Shown here: in pieces, positions 7,397-15,939 of the stretch
How the letters are laid out: the number at the start of each line of letters is the position of its first letter
Numbering within the stretch: the stretch's first letter is position 1
Source of the DNA: Kovacikia minuta CCNUW1
Lineage (GTDB): Bacteria; Cyanobacteriota; Cyanobacteriia; Leptolyngbyales; Leptolyngbyaceae
Direction of reading: 5' to 3'
Assembly: GCF_020091585.1 (NCBI RefSeq)
Contig: NZ_CP083582.1
Coordinates: 2,790,001 to 2,854,000 of the forward strand
Length of the DNA stretch: 64,000 bases
Made by a program: the position numbers and the translations under genes
Notes under the pieces: model-generated
Seen by the model: the letters and a program-made list of their open reading frames with translations, nothing else
What the model was told of the DNA's origin: nothing
Databases searched by the model: none

Positions 7397-9280
7397 ATGC
7401 AACCCGATCTTTCCCCCCTTTGGATTTCCCTGAAAGTCGCTGGTACTGCCACCGTGGTGACTTTTTTGATGGGAATTTCTGCTGCTTATGCGATGTTGGG
7501 CTATCGCGGTCGCTGGAAATCCTTGATCGAAGGGGTTCTGATTGCTCCATTGGTTTTGCCGCCCACTGTAGTAGGGTTTCTGCTGCTGTTGCTGTTTGGC
7601 AAGAATGGATTTCTGGGACAGTGGATGCAGCAATTTGATTTCACCATCGTCTTTACCTGGTATGCCGCCGTGATCACCGCGATCGTGGTGTCGTTCCCTT
7701 TAATGTACAGAACAGCGCTAGGAGCATTTGAACAAGTTGACAGTAGCCTTTTGCAAGTTGCCCGGACACTGGGGGCATCGGAAAGACGCGTCTTTTTTCA
7801 GATTTTGCTGCCGCTGACCATTCCCGGATTAGTGGCAGGAGTCACCTTAGCGTTTGCGCGGGCCTTGGGAGAATTTGGGGCGACGCTGATGCTGGCAGGT
7901 AATATTCCTGGGCAAACGCAAACAATGCCCATGGCAATCTACTTTGCGGTCGAGGCGGGAGCCATGCAGGAAGCGTGGCTGTGGGCGATCGTCATTATGG
8001 CAATCTCACTGTCTGGACTCATGATTGTCAACCTCTGGCAACAGCACTATGAACGTAAGCGGCAGCGATCGTCCACCGGACTGGTTGAAGCCTACGAGTC
8101 GATCAACCGGGGGGGGAAACAAACAGAACCCGCTCAACTTCAGCGTTGGACGAAACCCCAACTGCCGCAGACCCCAACCGGATTACACGTCGAGATTGAG
8201 AAACAATTGTCTAACTTTCAACTCGATACAGCGTTTACCGCCCAGCAAGGAAATTTGGGCATTCTAGGCGGTTCAGGTTCAGGAAAAAGCATGACGCTCC
8301 GCTGCATTGCGGGGGTAGAAACACCAACGAGAGGGCGGATTGTGCTGAATGGACGCACGCTGTTTGATGCTGGTCAGTGCATCAATCTGCCTAGCCATCA
8401 GCGCCGTGTGAGTTTGGTGTTTCAAAATTATGCGCTGTTTCCCCACATGACCGTTGCTCAAAATATTGCCTTTGGCTTACAGCATCTACCCAAAGCCTCA
8501 CGTCGTCAACGGATCAGCCAACTGCTGACGTTGATCCAAATGTCAGAGTTGGACACACCGGAAGGGGTCAGCTTCGCTGCCCGCTATCCCTATCAGCTTT
8601 CCGGTGGGCAACAGCAGCGAGTAGCACTGGCAAGAGCGCTGGCAACCGAACCAGAAGTGCTGCTGCTCGATGAACCCTTTTCTGCGCTTGATACGCATCT
8701 CCGCAGCCAGATGGAGCGGCAACTACTGGAAACGCTCTCGACTTATCACGGTATCACCTTATTTGTCACCCATAACCTGGAAGAGGCTTACCGCATTTGT
8801 GAAACGCTGATGGTGATGTCGGGTGGCAGGGCGATCGCCTATGACTCCAAGCATCATATCTTTGAACATCCCAAAACGGTTCGGGTCGCCCAACTGACCG
8901 GCTGCAAAAATTTCTCCCATGCAGTTGTCCAGGGAGCGAATTCTGTGAGGGCGATTGACTGGGGAATTACGTTACAGGTGTTAGAAGCAATTCCCGATCG
9001 ACTGACGAACATTGGCATTCGTGCCCATCAAATTCGCATCACAGCCCGTCCTGATGCTGACAATACCTATCCTTGCTGGCTCGCTGCTACGAGTGAAACG
9101 CCGCACCGGATGACACTGTTTCTCAAATTCAATGCTCCACCCACTAGCGCACAGGACTACCACGTGCAGGCAGAAGTGTTTAAAGAGAAGTGGCATACCA
9201 TCAAGGATCAGCCATTTGCCCTGGTTTGTCCAGTTGGATGTCGATCGCCTTATGTTGATGGTGGATTAATCTTGGTGTGA
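7397..9280 (+). CDS. modBC: Fused molybdate transporter permease-ATPase ModBC
   Basis: 627 residues. Residues 1-215 form a ModB-type permease with about five membrane segments and the EAA-type loop (ARTLGASERRVFFQILLPLT). After a polar linker (about 216-255), an ABC ATPase follows with Walker A GGSGSGKS near 294, signature LSGGQQQRVALARAL near 408, Walker B VLLLDEPFSALD and H-loop FVTHNLEEA. The C-terminal about 120 residues are a divergent TOBE-like regulatory region. ModB-ModC fusions are known in cyanobacteria. Together with ModA it imports molybdate, needed for nitrate reductase or nitrogenase. Confidence 0.93.
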   Translation: MQPDLSPLWISLKVAGTATVVTFLMGISAAYAMLGYRGRWKSLIEGVLIAPLVLPPTVVGFLLLLLFGKNGFLGQWMQQFDFTIVFTWYAAVITAIVVSFPLMYRTALGAFEQVDSSLLQVARTLGASERRVFFQILLPLTIPGLVAGVTLAFARALGEFGATLMLAGNIPGQTQTMPMAIYFAVEAGAMQEAWLWAIVIMAISLSGLMIVNLWQQHYERKRQRSSTGLVEAYESINRGGKQTEPAQLQRWTKPQLPQTPTGLHVEIEKQLSNFQLDTAFTAQQGNLGILGGSGSGKSMTLRCIAGVETPTRGRIVLNGRTLFDAGQCINLPSHQRRVSLVFQNYALFPHMTVAQNIAFGLQHLPKASRRQRISQLLTLIQMSELDTPEGVSFAARYPYQLSGGQQQRVALARALATEPEVLLLDEPFSALDTHLRSQMERQLLETLSTYHGITLFVTHNLEEAYRICETLMVMSGGRAIAYDSKHHIFEHPKTVRVAQLTGCKNFSHAVVQGANSVRAIDWGITLQVLEAIPDRLTNIGIRAHQIRITARPDADNTYPCWLAATSETPHRMTLFLKFNAPPTSAQDYHVQAEVFKEKWHTIKDQPFALVCPVGCRSPYVDGGLILV

Positions 9281-9364
9281 TAGTAGATAAAGACAAGATA
9301 TTGACCTTACTGTGTAAATGATCGCCCTAGAGTTTAGGTTAAGCAAGATGTACAATCTTTGCTT

Positions 9365-10825
9365 ATGAGTACTGCCACCCACGATATCGTTGCCAAGCTT
9401 TGGAATCTCTGTAACGTCCTTAAAGACGGCGGGATATCGTTTCATCAGTACATGATCGAGCTGACGTACCTGTTGTTCCTAAAGATGGCGAAGGAAACGG
9501 GGGCTGAAAACCAGATCCCAGTGGGCTATCGCTGGGACGACCTTAAGAGCAGGTCTGAATCTGAACAGCTTGAATTCTATAAGCAACTTCTAAACCACTT
9601 AGGAGAAGAGGGCTCTGTCATTGTCAAAGCAATTTTTGCTGATGCTAAGTCTTCTATAAACAAACGCAATACCCTCTCTGCTCTGGTTAGTGGAATAGAC
9701 AAGCTTGATTGGTATAATGCGCGGCAAGAAAGCATGGGGGATGTCTATGAGGGACTCCTTGAGAAAAATGTCAATGAATCCAAAGCGGGTGCAGGTCAGT
9801 ATTTTACTCCCCGTCCGCTAATTGATAGCATGATTCACGTCATGCGTCCCACATTGGAAGACATCATTCAAGACCCTGCTGCGGGTACAGGCGGATTCCT
9901 GATTGCAGCCGATCGCTACATTCGAGGGCATAACAATCTAGATAGTTGGACTAAAAAGCAACGAGATAAATATCGCTCTAATACCTTTTATGGAATGGAG
10001 CATGTGCCTGACACGCAGCGTTTGGCATTAATGAATTTGATGCTGCACAATATAGATTTTGATCCGCGAGGTGCTGGCATTCGTTATGGTGATACGCTTT
10101 CGCCGGATGGACAAGCCCTGCCTCCAGCCACTCTGATTCTGACAAATCCACCTTTTGGTAGTAAGAAAGGTGGAGGCTTACCTGATCGCAAAGATTTTGA
10201 GTTTCCCACCAGCAACAAACAGCTTTGCTTCTTGCAACACATTTATCTTGGATTAAAGCCGGGTGGTCGTGCCGCTGCTGTGTTTCCTGATAATGTGCTG
10301 TTTGAGAGCAACGTGGGACGCTTGATCCGAACTGACTTAATGGACAAATGTAATCTTCATACAATTCTGCGCTTACCATCTGGTATTTTCTACGCTCAAG
10401 GTGTCAAGACAAATGTGTTGTTTTTTACCCGTGGCAAGAAGGACAAAGGCAATACAAAAGAGGTTTGGGTGTATGACTTGCGGTCTAACAAGCCCCAATT
10501 TGGCAAGCGAACATCGTTGATGCGTGAGCACTTTAAAGACGAGTTTGAAGTTGCTTTTGGGGATGATCCATTTGGTGGTGCTGCGAGTCTAGCAAAGCGC
10601 ATCGATACGGGGGAAGAAGGACGCTTTAGACGGTTTTCTCGTGACTGGATCGCAGAGCGTGGTGACAACTTAGACATTTCTTGGCTCAAGGATGAGAGTG
10701 AACAGGAGAATGGTGAATTACCCGAACCTGCTATCCTTGCCCAGGAAGCGATCGGGGAGTTGGAAGCAGCTATCGCCGAATTGCAGGGAATTTTGCAAGA
10801 ATTGGGTGAGGACATCAGCTTGTAA
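9365..10825 (+). CDS. hsdM: Type I restriction-modification DNA methyltransferase subunit HsdM
   Basis: About 486 residues from ATG 9365; an upstream TTG at 9359 is less likely. An N-terminal helical HsdM_N region precedes the N6-adenine methyltransferase domain. That domain has the SAM-binding motif DPAAGTGGFL near residue 174 and the catalytic NPPF motif (LTNPPFG) near residue 261. A C-terminal GKRTSLMREHF-type region contacts HsdS. It methylates adenine in the target chosen by HsdS. First gene of the hsdM-vapBC-hsdS-ATPase-HNH operon; the gap to the next gene is 17 bp. No hsdR was found anywhere in the window. Confidence 0.95.
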   Translation: MSTATHDIVAKLWNLCNVLKDGGISFHQYMIELTYLLFLKMAKETGAENQIPVGYRWDDLKSRSESEQLEFYKQLLNHLGEEGSVIVKAIFADAKSSINKRNTLSALVSGIDKLDWYNARQESMGDVYEGLLEKNVNESKAGAGQYFTPRPLIDSMIHVMRPTLEDIIQDPAAGTGGFLIAADRYIRGHNNLDSWTKKQRDKYRSNTFYGMEHVPDTQRLALMNLMLHNIDFDPRGAGIRYGDTLSPDGQALPPATLILTNPPFGSKKGGGLPDRKDFEFPTSNKQLCFLQHIYLGLKPGGRAAAVFPDNVLFESNVGRLIRTDLMDKCNLHTILRLPSGIFYAQGVKTNVLFFTRGKKDKGNTKEVWVYDLRSNKPQFGKRTSLMREHFKDEFEVAFGDDPFGGAASLAKRIDTGEEGRFRRFSRDWIAERGDNLDISWLKDESEQENGELPEPAILAQEAIGELEAAIAELQGILQELGEDISL

Positions 10826-10842
10826 GCAGGGAGTTAGCAACG

Positions 10843-11085
10843 ATGGAAAGTATTAAGGTACGACGGCGTGTTGGGCAAGATGGCATTCTTCATCTCGATA
10901 TTCCTGTTGGGCTAACAGAACGGGATGTGGAAGTAATGGTCATTTATCAGTTTGTTTCATCGCCAATCGTCACCGGACGATCGCTAGAACGCTTCTATGG
11001 TATCTGTGCGGATGACCCCATTGTTCTGGATGATTCAGGAATTGCAGAAAGCCTGGATGATGACCTTACTGGAGCATTTGACTAG
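10843..11085 (+). CDS. VapB-like antitoxin
   Basis: 80 residues, starting MESIKVRRRVGQDGILHLDI, a short beta-strand-rich start compatible with an AbrB/VapB-like DNA-binding part. An acidic C-terminal tail (DDPIVLDDSGIAESLDDDL) would bind the toxin. It stops three bases before the PIN-domain toxin gene, the usual antitoxin-toxin order. The family assignment comes mainly from size and position. It lies inside the hsdM-hsdS operon, which is uncommon. The partner toxin is disrupted, so it may now act only as a transcription or orphan antitoxin factor. Confidence 0.7.
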   Translation: MESIKVRRRVGQDGILHLDIPVGLTERDVEVMVIYQFVSSPIVTGRSLERFYGICADDPIVLDDSGIAESLDDDLTGAFD

Positions 11086-11384
11086 AAGATGCGTTACCTG
11101 CTCGACACGAATGTGTGTGTGATGTATTTGAATGGTCGTTCGATTTCAGTGCGCGATCGCTTGCATTCTATCTCTGTTGAAGAGATGGCTGTATGTTCGA
11201 TTGTCAAAGCTGAATTATTCTATGGTGCCATGCGGAGCAACAACCCAACTCGAACGTTGGAACGGCAGCAGGATTTTTTAGCAAGCTTTGTATCACTTCC
11301 ATTTGATGATGAAGTTGCGCTTGTTTGTGGTCAAATGCGAGCGCGTCTCGCTAGTGCAGGAACTCCGATTGGTACCTTTGATTT

Positions 11385-12471
11385 CGCCAATTCAAATCTG
11401 AAGTGCACCACCTCTAGAAGCTTCCCCTAGAGGGACTCAAAAGGGTAACCTGGCATTTATCACAACAACAGGAAACCCTAATGAGCTATACGCAGCTTAG
11501 CGCAGATGAGCGCCTGGAACTCTATCGATTGAGACAAAGGGGTGATTTGTCCTTGCGGGCAATTGCCATTCGAATGGGACGTTCCCACAGCACCATTTCT
11601 CGTGAACTCAAACGCAACCAAAGCTCAGAGCAGATCTATCTACCGGACTTGGCTCAAGCTCAGCAGCACGTTCGTCGGCAGCAGTCCAAGCAACCGTTTG
11701 TGGGCATCTCTGAGGGTTGTTTGGCGAGGGTGAAAGCGCAACTTCGGCAGTACCATAGCCCGCAACAGATTGCCGGTTCACTCAAGCTCAAAGGACTGGA
11801 GTGGGTGAGCCATGAGACCATCTATCAGATGATTTATCACAACTATGCCGATATGGGTGCCTATCGTGGCTATTTACGGCACTCTCACATCCGACGGCAG
11901 CATCGGAGCGCCAAGCGACAGAAACGAGGATTGATTCCCAATCGAGTTGGGATTGAACACAGACCTGTGATTGCAGAACAAAAGAGTGAAATTGGGCATT
12001 GGGAAGGCGATACGATCGTCGGGGGTAATCATTTGGGAGCGATTGCGACGCATGTAGACAAAGCCTCAAAGTTTCTGGTTGCACGAGTGATGAAAGACCG
12101 AACAGCAGGGGAGATGAACCGTGTCAGTATTGCAGCGTTTGAGTCGATTCCAAAAGAGCGACGCAAGACGATGACGTTTGATAATGGCAAGGAGTTTAGC
12201 AAGCATGAGCAACTAACAGCGAGGTTGGGAGTGCAATGTTATTTTGCCAATCCATATCATTCTTGGGAACGTGGGTTGAATGAGCATACGAATGGATTGA
12301 TTCGACAGTTTTTCCCAAAAGGAACGAATTTTAGAATCGTCAAGCAAGATGAAGTCGATCAAGTAGTTGAATTGATTAATCATCGACCGAGACAATCGTT
12401 AGGTTATCGAACTCCTCATGAGGTATTCTGGGGTCAGTCAGGTGATGGTGCACTTCAGATTTGAATTGGCG
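11385..12471 (+). mobile_element. IS30 family element, 1087 bp
   Basis: Perfect 26-bp terminal inverted repeats (11385-11410 and 12446-12471, ends CGCCAATTCAAATC) surround one transposase gene. The element is flanked by TTT at 11382-11384 and 12472-12474, a 3-bp target duplication, and is inserted into vapC. The perfect ends and intact transposase suggest a recent insertion. Confidence 0.93.
11481..12464 (+). CDS. IS30 family transposase
   Basis: 327 residues. The N-terminal helix-turn-helix (LSADERLELYRLRQRGDLSL, then IAIRMGRSHSTISRELKRN) is the IS30 signature. The catalytic core shows D in GHWEGDTIVG, D in MTFDNGKEF and E in WERGLNEHTNGLIRQFFPKG, the typical DDE with the E in the NEN/NEH block. 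It is full length and undamaged, so probably active. It catalyses copy-and-paste movement of the surrounding IS. Confidence 0.95.
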   Translation: MSYTQLSADERLELYRLRQRGDLSLRAIAIRMGRSHSTISRELKRNQSSEQIYLPDLAQAQQHVRRQQSKQPFVGISEGCLARVKAQLRQYHSPQQIAGSLKLKGLEWVSHETIYQMIYHNYADMGAYRGYLRHSHIRRQHRSAKRQKRGLIPNRVGIEHRPVIAEQKSEIGHWEGDTIVGGNHLGAIATHVDKASKFLVARVMKDRTAGEMNRVSIAAFESIPKERRKTMTFDNGKEFSKHEQLTARLGVQCYFANPYHSWERGLNEHTNGLIRQFFPKGTNFRIVKQDEVDQVVELINHRPRQSLGYRTPHEVFWGQSGDGALQI

Positions 12472-12582
12472 TTTGTTCATTGCTGCGATCGCTCTGGCAA
12501 ATAATCTAATCTTGGTCACTCACAATACACGAGAGTTTGGACGGGTAGATGGATTGCAAGTTGAGGATTGGGAGGTTGAGCG

Positions 12583-14241
12583 GTGAGCAAACTTCCAAAA
12601 GGTTGGATTATTGTTAGGGTCGAAGATGTGATCACATTAAATCCTAGAAATGACTGTGATGATTCAACTGAAGTTGGTTTTGTACCATTACAGCTTTTAG
12701 GTGTTCGTTTCCGTGACCACCATGCATTTGAGCAACGTCTTTGGGCTGAAGTTAAGAGGGGTTACACTCATTTTGCAAACGGTGATGTCCTTTTAGCTAG
12801 AATTACTCCAAGTTTTGAGAACGGAAAGGCGGGAATTGCTCGTGGCTTGCCAAACGGTCTTGGTGCAGGCAGTACGGAGTATTTTGTGTGCCGACCCTTA
12901 ACAGGAGTTGTTATCCCAGAATATCTACTCGCTCACTTTAAGACCACTCGTTTCTTGATAGACGGTGAACACGTAATGAGCGGTGCGAGTGGTCACAAAC
13001 GTGTACCAAAACAATATCTCCTCAACAGCGAATTTCCACTTGCCCCATTTAATGAACAAAAACGAATTGTCAAAAAGCTTGATGAATTACTTGTGCGGTT
13101 GGATGCATGTCGCGAACGACTCGATCGTGCATCACGTATTATTAAACGCTTCCGCCAAGCTGTTCTTGATGCTGCTACATCAGGGCAACTTACGGAAGAT
13201 TGGCGAACTGAGCAGCAAGCTTTAGATTCGGATGATGGAATTGAGGAAGAATTAACTGAATTCAACTTTAGAGATGCAGCTTGCTTCGATAGTTTCAGGT
13301 TTCCGACAAGCTGGAATATTTCGCGACTAGGAGAAATTGCAGAAATTGCTGGTGGAATTACGAAAGACTCAAAGAAACAAGTTCCAACAGATGAAGAGTT
13401 GCCCTATTTGAGAGTTGCTAATGTGCAGCGTGGTTTTTTAGATTTGAGCGAGATAAAGACGATACGGGTTCCTCAGAATCGCGTTGAAGAACTATTACTC
13501 AACCGAGGAGATATTCTCTTTAACGAGGGTGGTGACATTGATAAGCTCGGTCGAGGCTGGGTGTGGAACGGTGAAATTGAGCGTTGTACGTTTCAAAACC
13601 ATGTATTCCGAGTTCGTCTTTACAACAAACTTTTTGAACCAAAATTCTTTTCTTGGTATGGGAATTCGCGAGGGGCTAATTACTTTCTCTCAGTCGGTAA
13701 ACAGACAACAAATCTTGCTTCAATCAATAAGTCTCTTCTATCTGCATTGCCAGTAGTGATTCCTCCAGCAGCAGAACAGCAGGAAATTGTCCGCCAAGTT
13801 GAGTTGCTGTTTGCCTACGCCGATCGCCTCGAAACCCACTATCAGGATGTTTATGCTCAGGTTGAGCAACTAGTGCCGACGCTGCTGTCTAAAGCCTTTC
13901 GAGGAGAGTTAGTGCTGCAAAATTCTAATGATGAGCCAGCATCAATATTGCTTGAGAGAAGCCGTGCTGAAAAAGCCTTACTGGAAGCTGAGCGTAAAAC
14001 TATACGCGCTGTCCGCCCCCCCAAACAAGCTCCAAAAAACGTGATGAAACAACTATCAGAATACTCTGAAGCTCTCCGTTCTGCATTTATTGCGACAGGG
14101 CGCGAAGCAAATGCTCGACAACTGTTTGACCAGGCTGAATTTAGCCCAGAGGAAGTAGTGCAGTTTTATGAGGCATTGCGGATCACTCCAGAGGTACGGA
14201 CTGCCTTTGAAAGAGCGGTGGAAGAGAAACCACAACAGTAA
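12583..14241 (+). CDS. hsdS: Type I restriction-modification specificity subunit HsdS
   Basis: 552 residues from GTG 12583, overlapping the vapC stop. Two target-recognition domains are each followed by a conserved helical spacer: first about residues 1-150 then FNEQKRIVKKLDELLVRLD, second about 225-385 then AEQQEIVRQVELLFAYADRLE. A long C-terminal extension (about 430-552, ...VVQFYEALRITPEVRTAFER) goes beyond the usual HsdS and may contact partner proteins. HsdS sets the DNA sequence recognised by HsdM. It ends in a single TAA, after which the next gene continues in the same frame. Confidence 0.93.
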   Translation: MSKLPKGWIIVRVEDVITLNPRNDCDDSTEVGFVPLQLLGVRFRDHHAFEQRLWAEVKRGYTHFANGDVLLARITPSFENGKAGIARGLPNGLGAGSTEYFVCRPLTGVVIPEYLLAHFKTTRFLIDGEHVMSGASGHKRVPKQYLLNSEFPLAPFNEQKRIVKKLDELLVRLDACRERLDRASRIIKRFRQAVLDAATSGQLTEDWRTEQQALDSDDGIEEELTEFNFRDAACFDSFRFPTSWNISRLGEIAEIAGGITKDSKKQVPTDEELPYLRVANVQRGFLDLSEIKTIRVPQNRVEELLLNRGDILFNEGGDIDKLGRGWVWNGEIERCTFQNHVFRVRLYNKLFEPKFFSWYGNSRGANYFLSVGKQTTNLASINKSLLSALPVVIPPAAEQQEIVRQVELLFAYADRLETHYQDVYAQVEQLVPTLLSKAFRGELVLQNSNDEPASILLERSRAEKALLEAERKTIRAVRPPKQAPKNVMKQLSEYSEALRSAFIATGREANARQLFDQAEFSPEEVVQFYEALRITPEVRTAFERAVEEKPQQ

Positions 14242-15939
14242 AGTTTAATACTCGACAGTACAGACAAAAACACCACGCCGAACGGACGCTTTCGCCTAGT
14301 AGAGCTTTGGCTGGAAGATTTCAAAAATCTGTCGGACTATACAGTTCACTTTAACCCAACTCATGGGATTGATATCGTACTGGGTTGGAACGGCACCGGA
14401 AAATCAAACCTGCTTGAAGTTTTGGTGATTATCTTCCGTGATCTACATCGATGGTGGGACAAAAATGATTGGACTAAAAAACCAATGAAGGGCTATCGCC
14501 TTCGTTATGAGATAGACGGAAAAACCGTAGAGGTTGTCTGGCAACCAGAAGAAATGAAGCGTCCCAGGTTGAGGATGGGAACAATTAACGATGAGCTAGA
14601 AGAGCCTGAGGTATTTGAAAATATCCCTCGTGAAGAGCTTCCATTGCCCAAATTTATCTTTGGCTATTACTCAGGTCCTACAAATCGATTAGCTGAACAC
14701 TTTTTCCCGATGAAGCAGGATCATTATAATCGTCTCCGTAAAGCGACATCTGATGATCCAGCAATCTTGACTGAACTACTAGAACAGCGGCGGTTCTTCT
14801 GTGCTGAAAATCATCACGCAAAATATGTATTACTCGCCTTCTGTCACAAGGAAGACGCTGATATTAGCCGCTTTCTTGAAGATAAATTGCGAATCGTTGG
14901 TTTCGAGTCAGCACTATTTATCATCCGTAAACCTCGCTGGGCGAAAGGAAGTTCTGCCGAAGATTTTTGGGGTGCAACTGGCATCATGCGTCGGGTGATG
15001 GAGAGACTGCGACGATTTGCGATCGCGCCGATGGTTGTTAAGCAGACTGTACCGGATGGTTGGCGTTCAAGCCATGAAGATCATTACTATTTCTTTCTCC
15101 CTGATTTACAGAGCTTACACGCCTTCGCTGCGGAATACCAAAATGCGCGATCGTTCTTTCTTGCTCTAGAAAGCACTGATTTCTCAGAGTTAATCTACGA
15201 CCTGAAAATTCAGGTTCGGGTAAAAGCGACTAACACAAAGCAAGTAGCTATCACGTTTCATGAGTTGAGTGAAGGCGAACAGCAACTGCTCATGGTGTTG
15301 GGCTTAATGCGTTTCACAAAGTCTCATCAGTCTTTAGTATTGCTTGATGAACCAGACACCCATCTCAATCCTCATTGGAGTGTGGACTATTTGAAACTGT
15401 TGACTCGTGTGATGAGCGAAAACTTTAACGAGTCAGAAGAGCAACAAACAAGCCAAATCCTCATGTCAACTCATGATCCTCTGGTTATTGCAAGTCTTTT
15501 CAAAGAGCAAATTCACCTCCTCAAACGCAATTGGGAAACAGGTATTTGTAGATGGTATCAGTCTACAGTGAACCCGCGTGGGCTTGGATTCACGGGCATC
15601 CTTACAAGCGAAATGTTTGGGATGCGAAGCGACCTTGATGAAGAAACACTTGCAGATTTAGACAATAAGGTTCGCCTCGTAGCCAAGGAAGACAGCTTAA
15701 CCCCAGAGGAAGCTGAAGAATTAGAGAAAATCAATAAACGTCTAGAAGATGCCGGATTCCAAAAGGCGTTCAGCGACCCATACTATGCAGCTTTTATCCG
15801 TGCTTGGGGTCGTAGACACAGTGATTTGATGGCAGGTGCTCGTTTTCTTAGCCCAGCGCAGCGAGAAGAAATTGATCGAATTTCTAGTGAAGTTCTTGAG
15901 GAAGCAATCACTGAGTTGCAGGCTGAGGCGGTGAAGTAG
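14242..15939 (+). CDS. Restriction-associated AAA/ABC-type ATPase (PtuA-like)
   Basis: Open frame of up to 565 residues directly after the hsdS TAA. Walker A GWNGTGKSN lies near residue 48, signature-like LSEGEQQLL near 343, Walker B LVLLDEPDTHLNPHW near 368 and a switch His in MSTHDP near 408. This is an SMC/ABC-like ATPase of the type paired with HNH nucleases (Septu PtuA, or restriction-associated AAA ATPases). No ATG, GTG or TTG occurs in frame before Walker A; the first is a GTG at 14422, which would remove Walker A. Candidates are a rare start such as ATA 14248, readthrough of the hsdS stop, or a lost start. The 3' end overlaps the next gene by one base. Confidence 0.8.
   Translation, partial: SLILDSTDKNTTPNGRFRLVELWLEDFKNLSDYTVHFNPTHGIDIVLGWNGTGKSNLLEVLVIIFRDLHRWWDKNDWTKKPMKGYRLRYEIDGKTVEVVWQPEEMKRPRLRMGTINDELEEPEVFENIPREELPLPKFIFGYYSGPTNRLAEHFFPMKQDHYNRLRKATSDDPAILTELLEQRRFFCAENHHAKYVLLAFCHKEDADISRFLEDKLRIVGFESALFIIRKPRWAKGSSAEDFWGATGIMRRVMERLRRFAIAPMVVKQTVPDGWRSSHEDHYYFFLPDLQSLHAFAAEYQNARSFFLALESTDFSELIYDLKIQVRVKATNTKQVAITFHELSEGEQQLLMVLGLMRFTKSHQSLVLLDEPDTHLNPHWSVDYLKLLTRVMSENFNESEEQQTSQILMSTHDPLVIASLFKEQIHLLKRNWETGICRWYQSTVNPRGLGFTGILTSEMFGMRSDLDEETLADLDNKVRLVAKEDSLTPEEAEELEKINKRLEDAGFQKAFSDPYYAAFIRAWGRRHSDLMAGARFLSPAQREEIDRISSEVLEEAITELQAEAVK

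Larger units (their letters stand above)
11089..12585 (+). pseudogene. vapC: VapC-type PIN-domain toxin, interrupted by IS30
   Basis: The 5' part (11089-11384) encodes MRYLLDTNVCVMYLNG with the first PIN-domain Asp, then VKAELFYGA with the conserved Glu, and TFD. The 3' part (12472-12585) encodes LFIAAIALANNLILVTHNTREFGRV, carrying the last acidic and Thr/Asn positions. IS30 with a 3-bp TTT duplication separates them. Removing it gives a continuous VapC of about 135 residues. VapC proteins are RNases that cleave tRNA or rRNA. The 3' end overlaps the GTG start of hsdS. Confidence 0.88.

Noticed and set aside
9978..10815. Minus-strand frames of more than 130 codons opposite hsdM
   Set aside because: They are antisense to a well-conserved methyltransferase and encode no recognisable domain.
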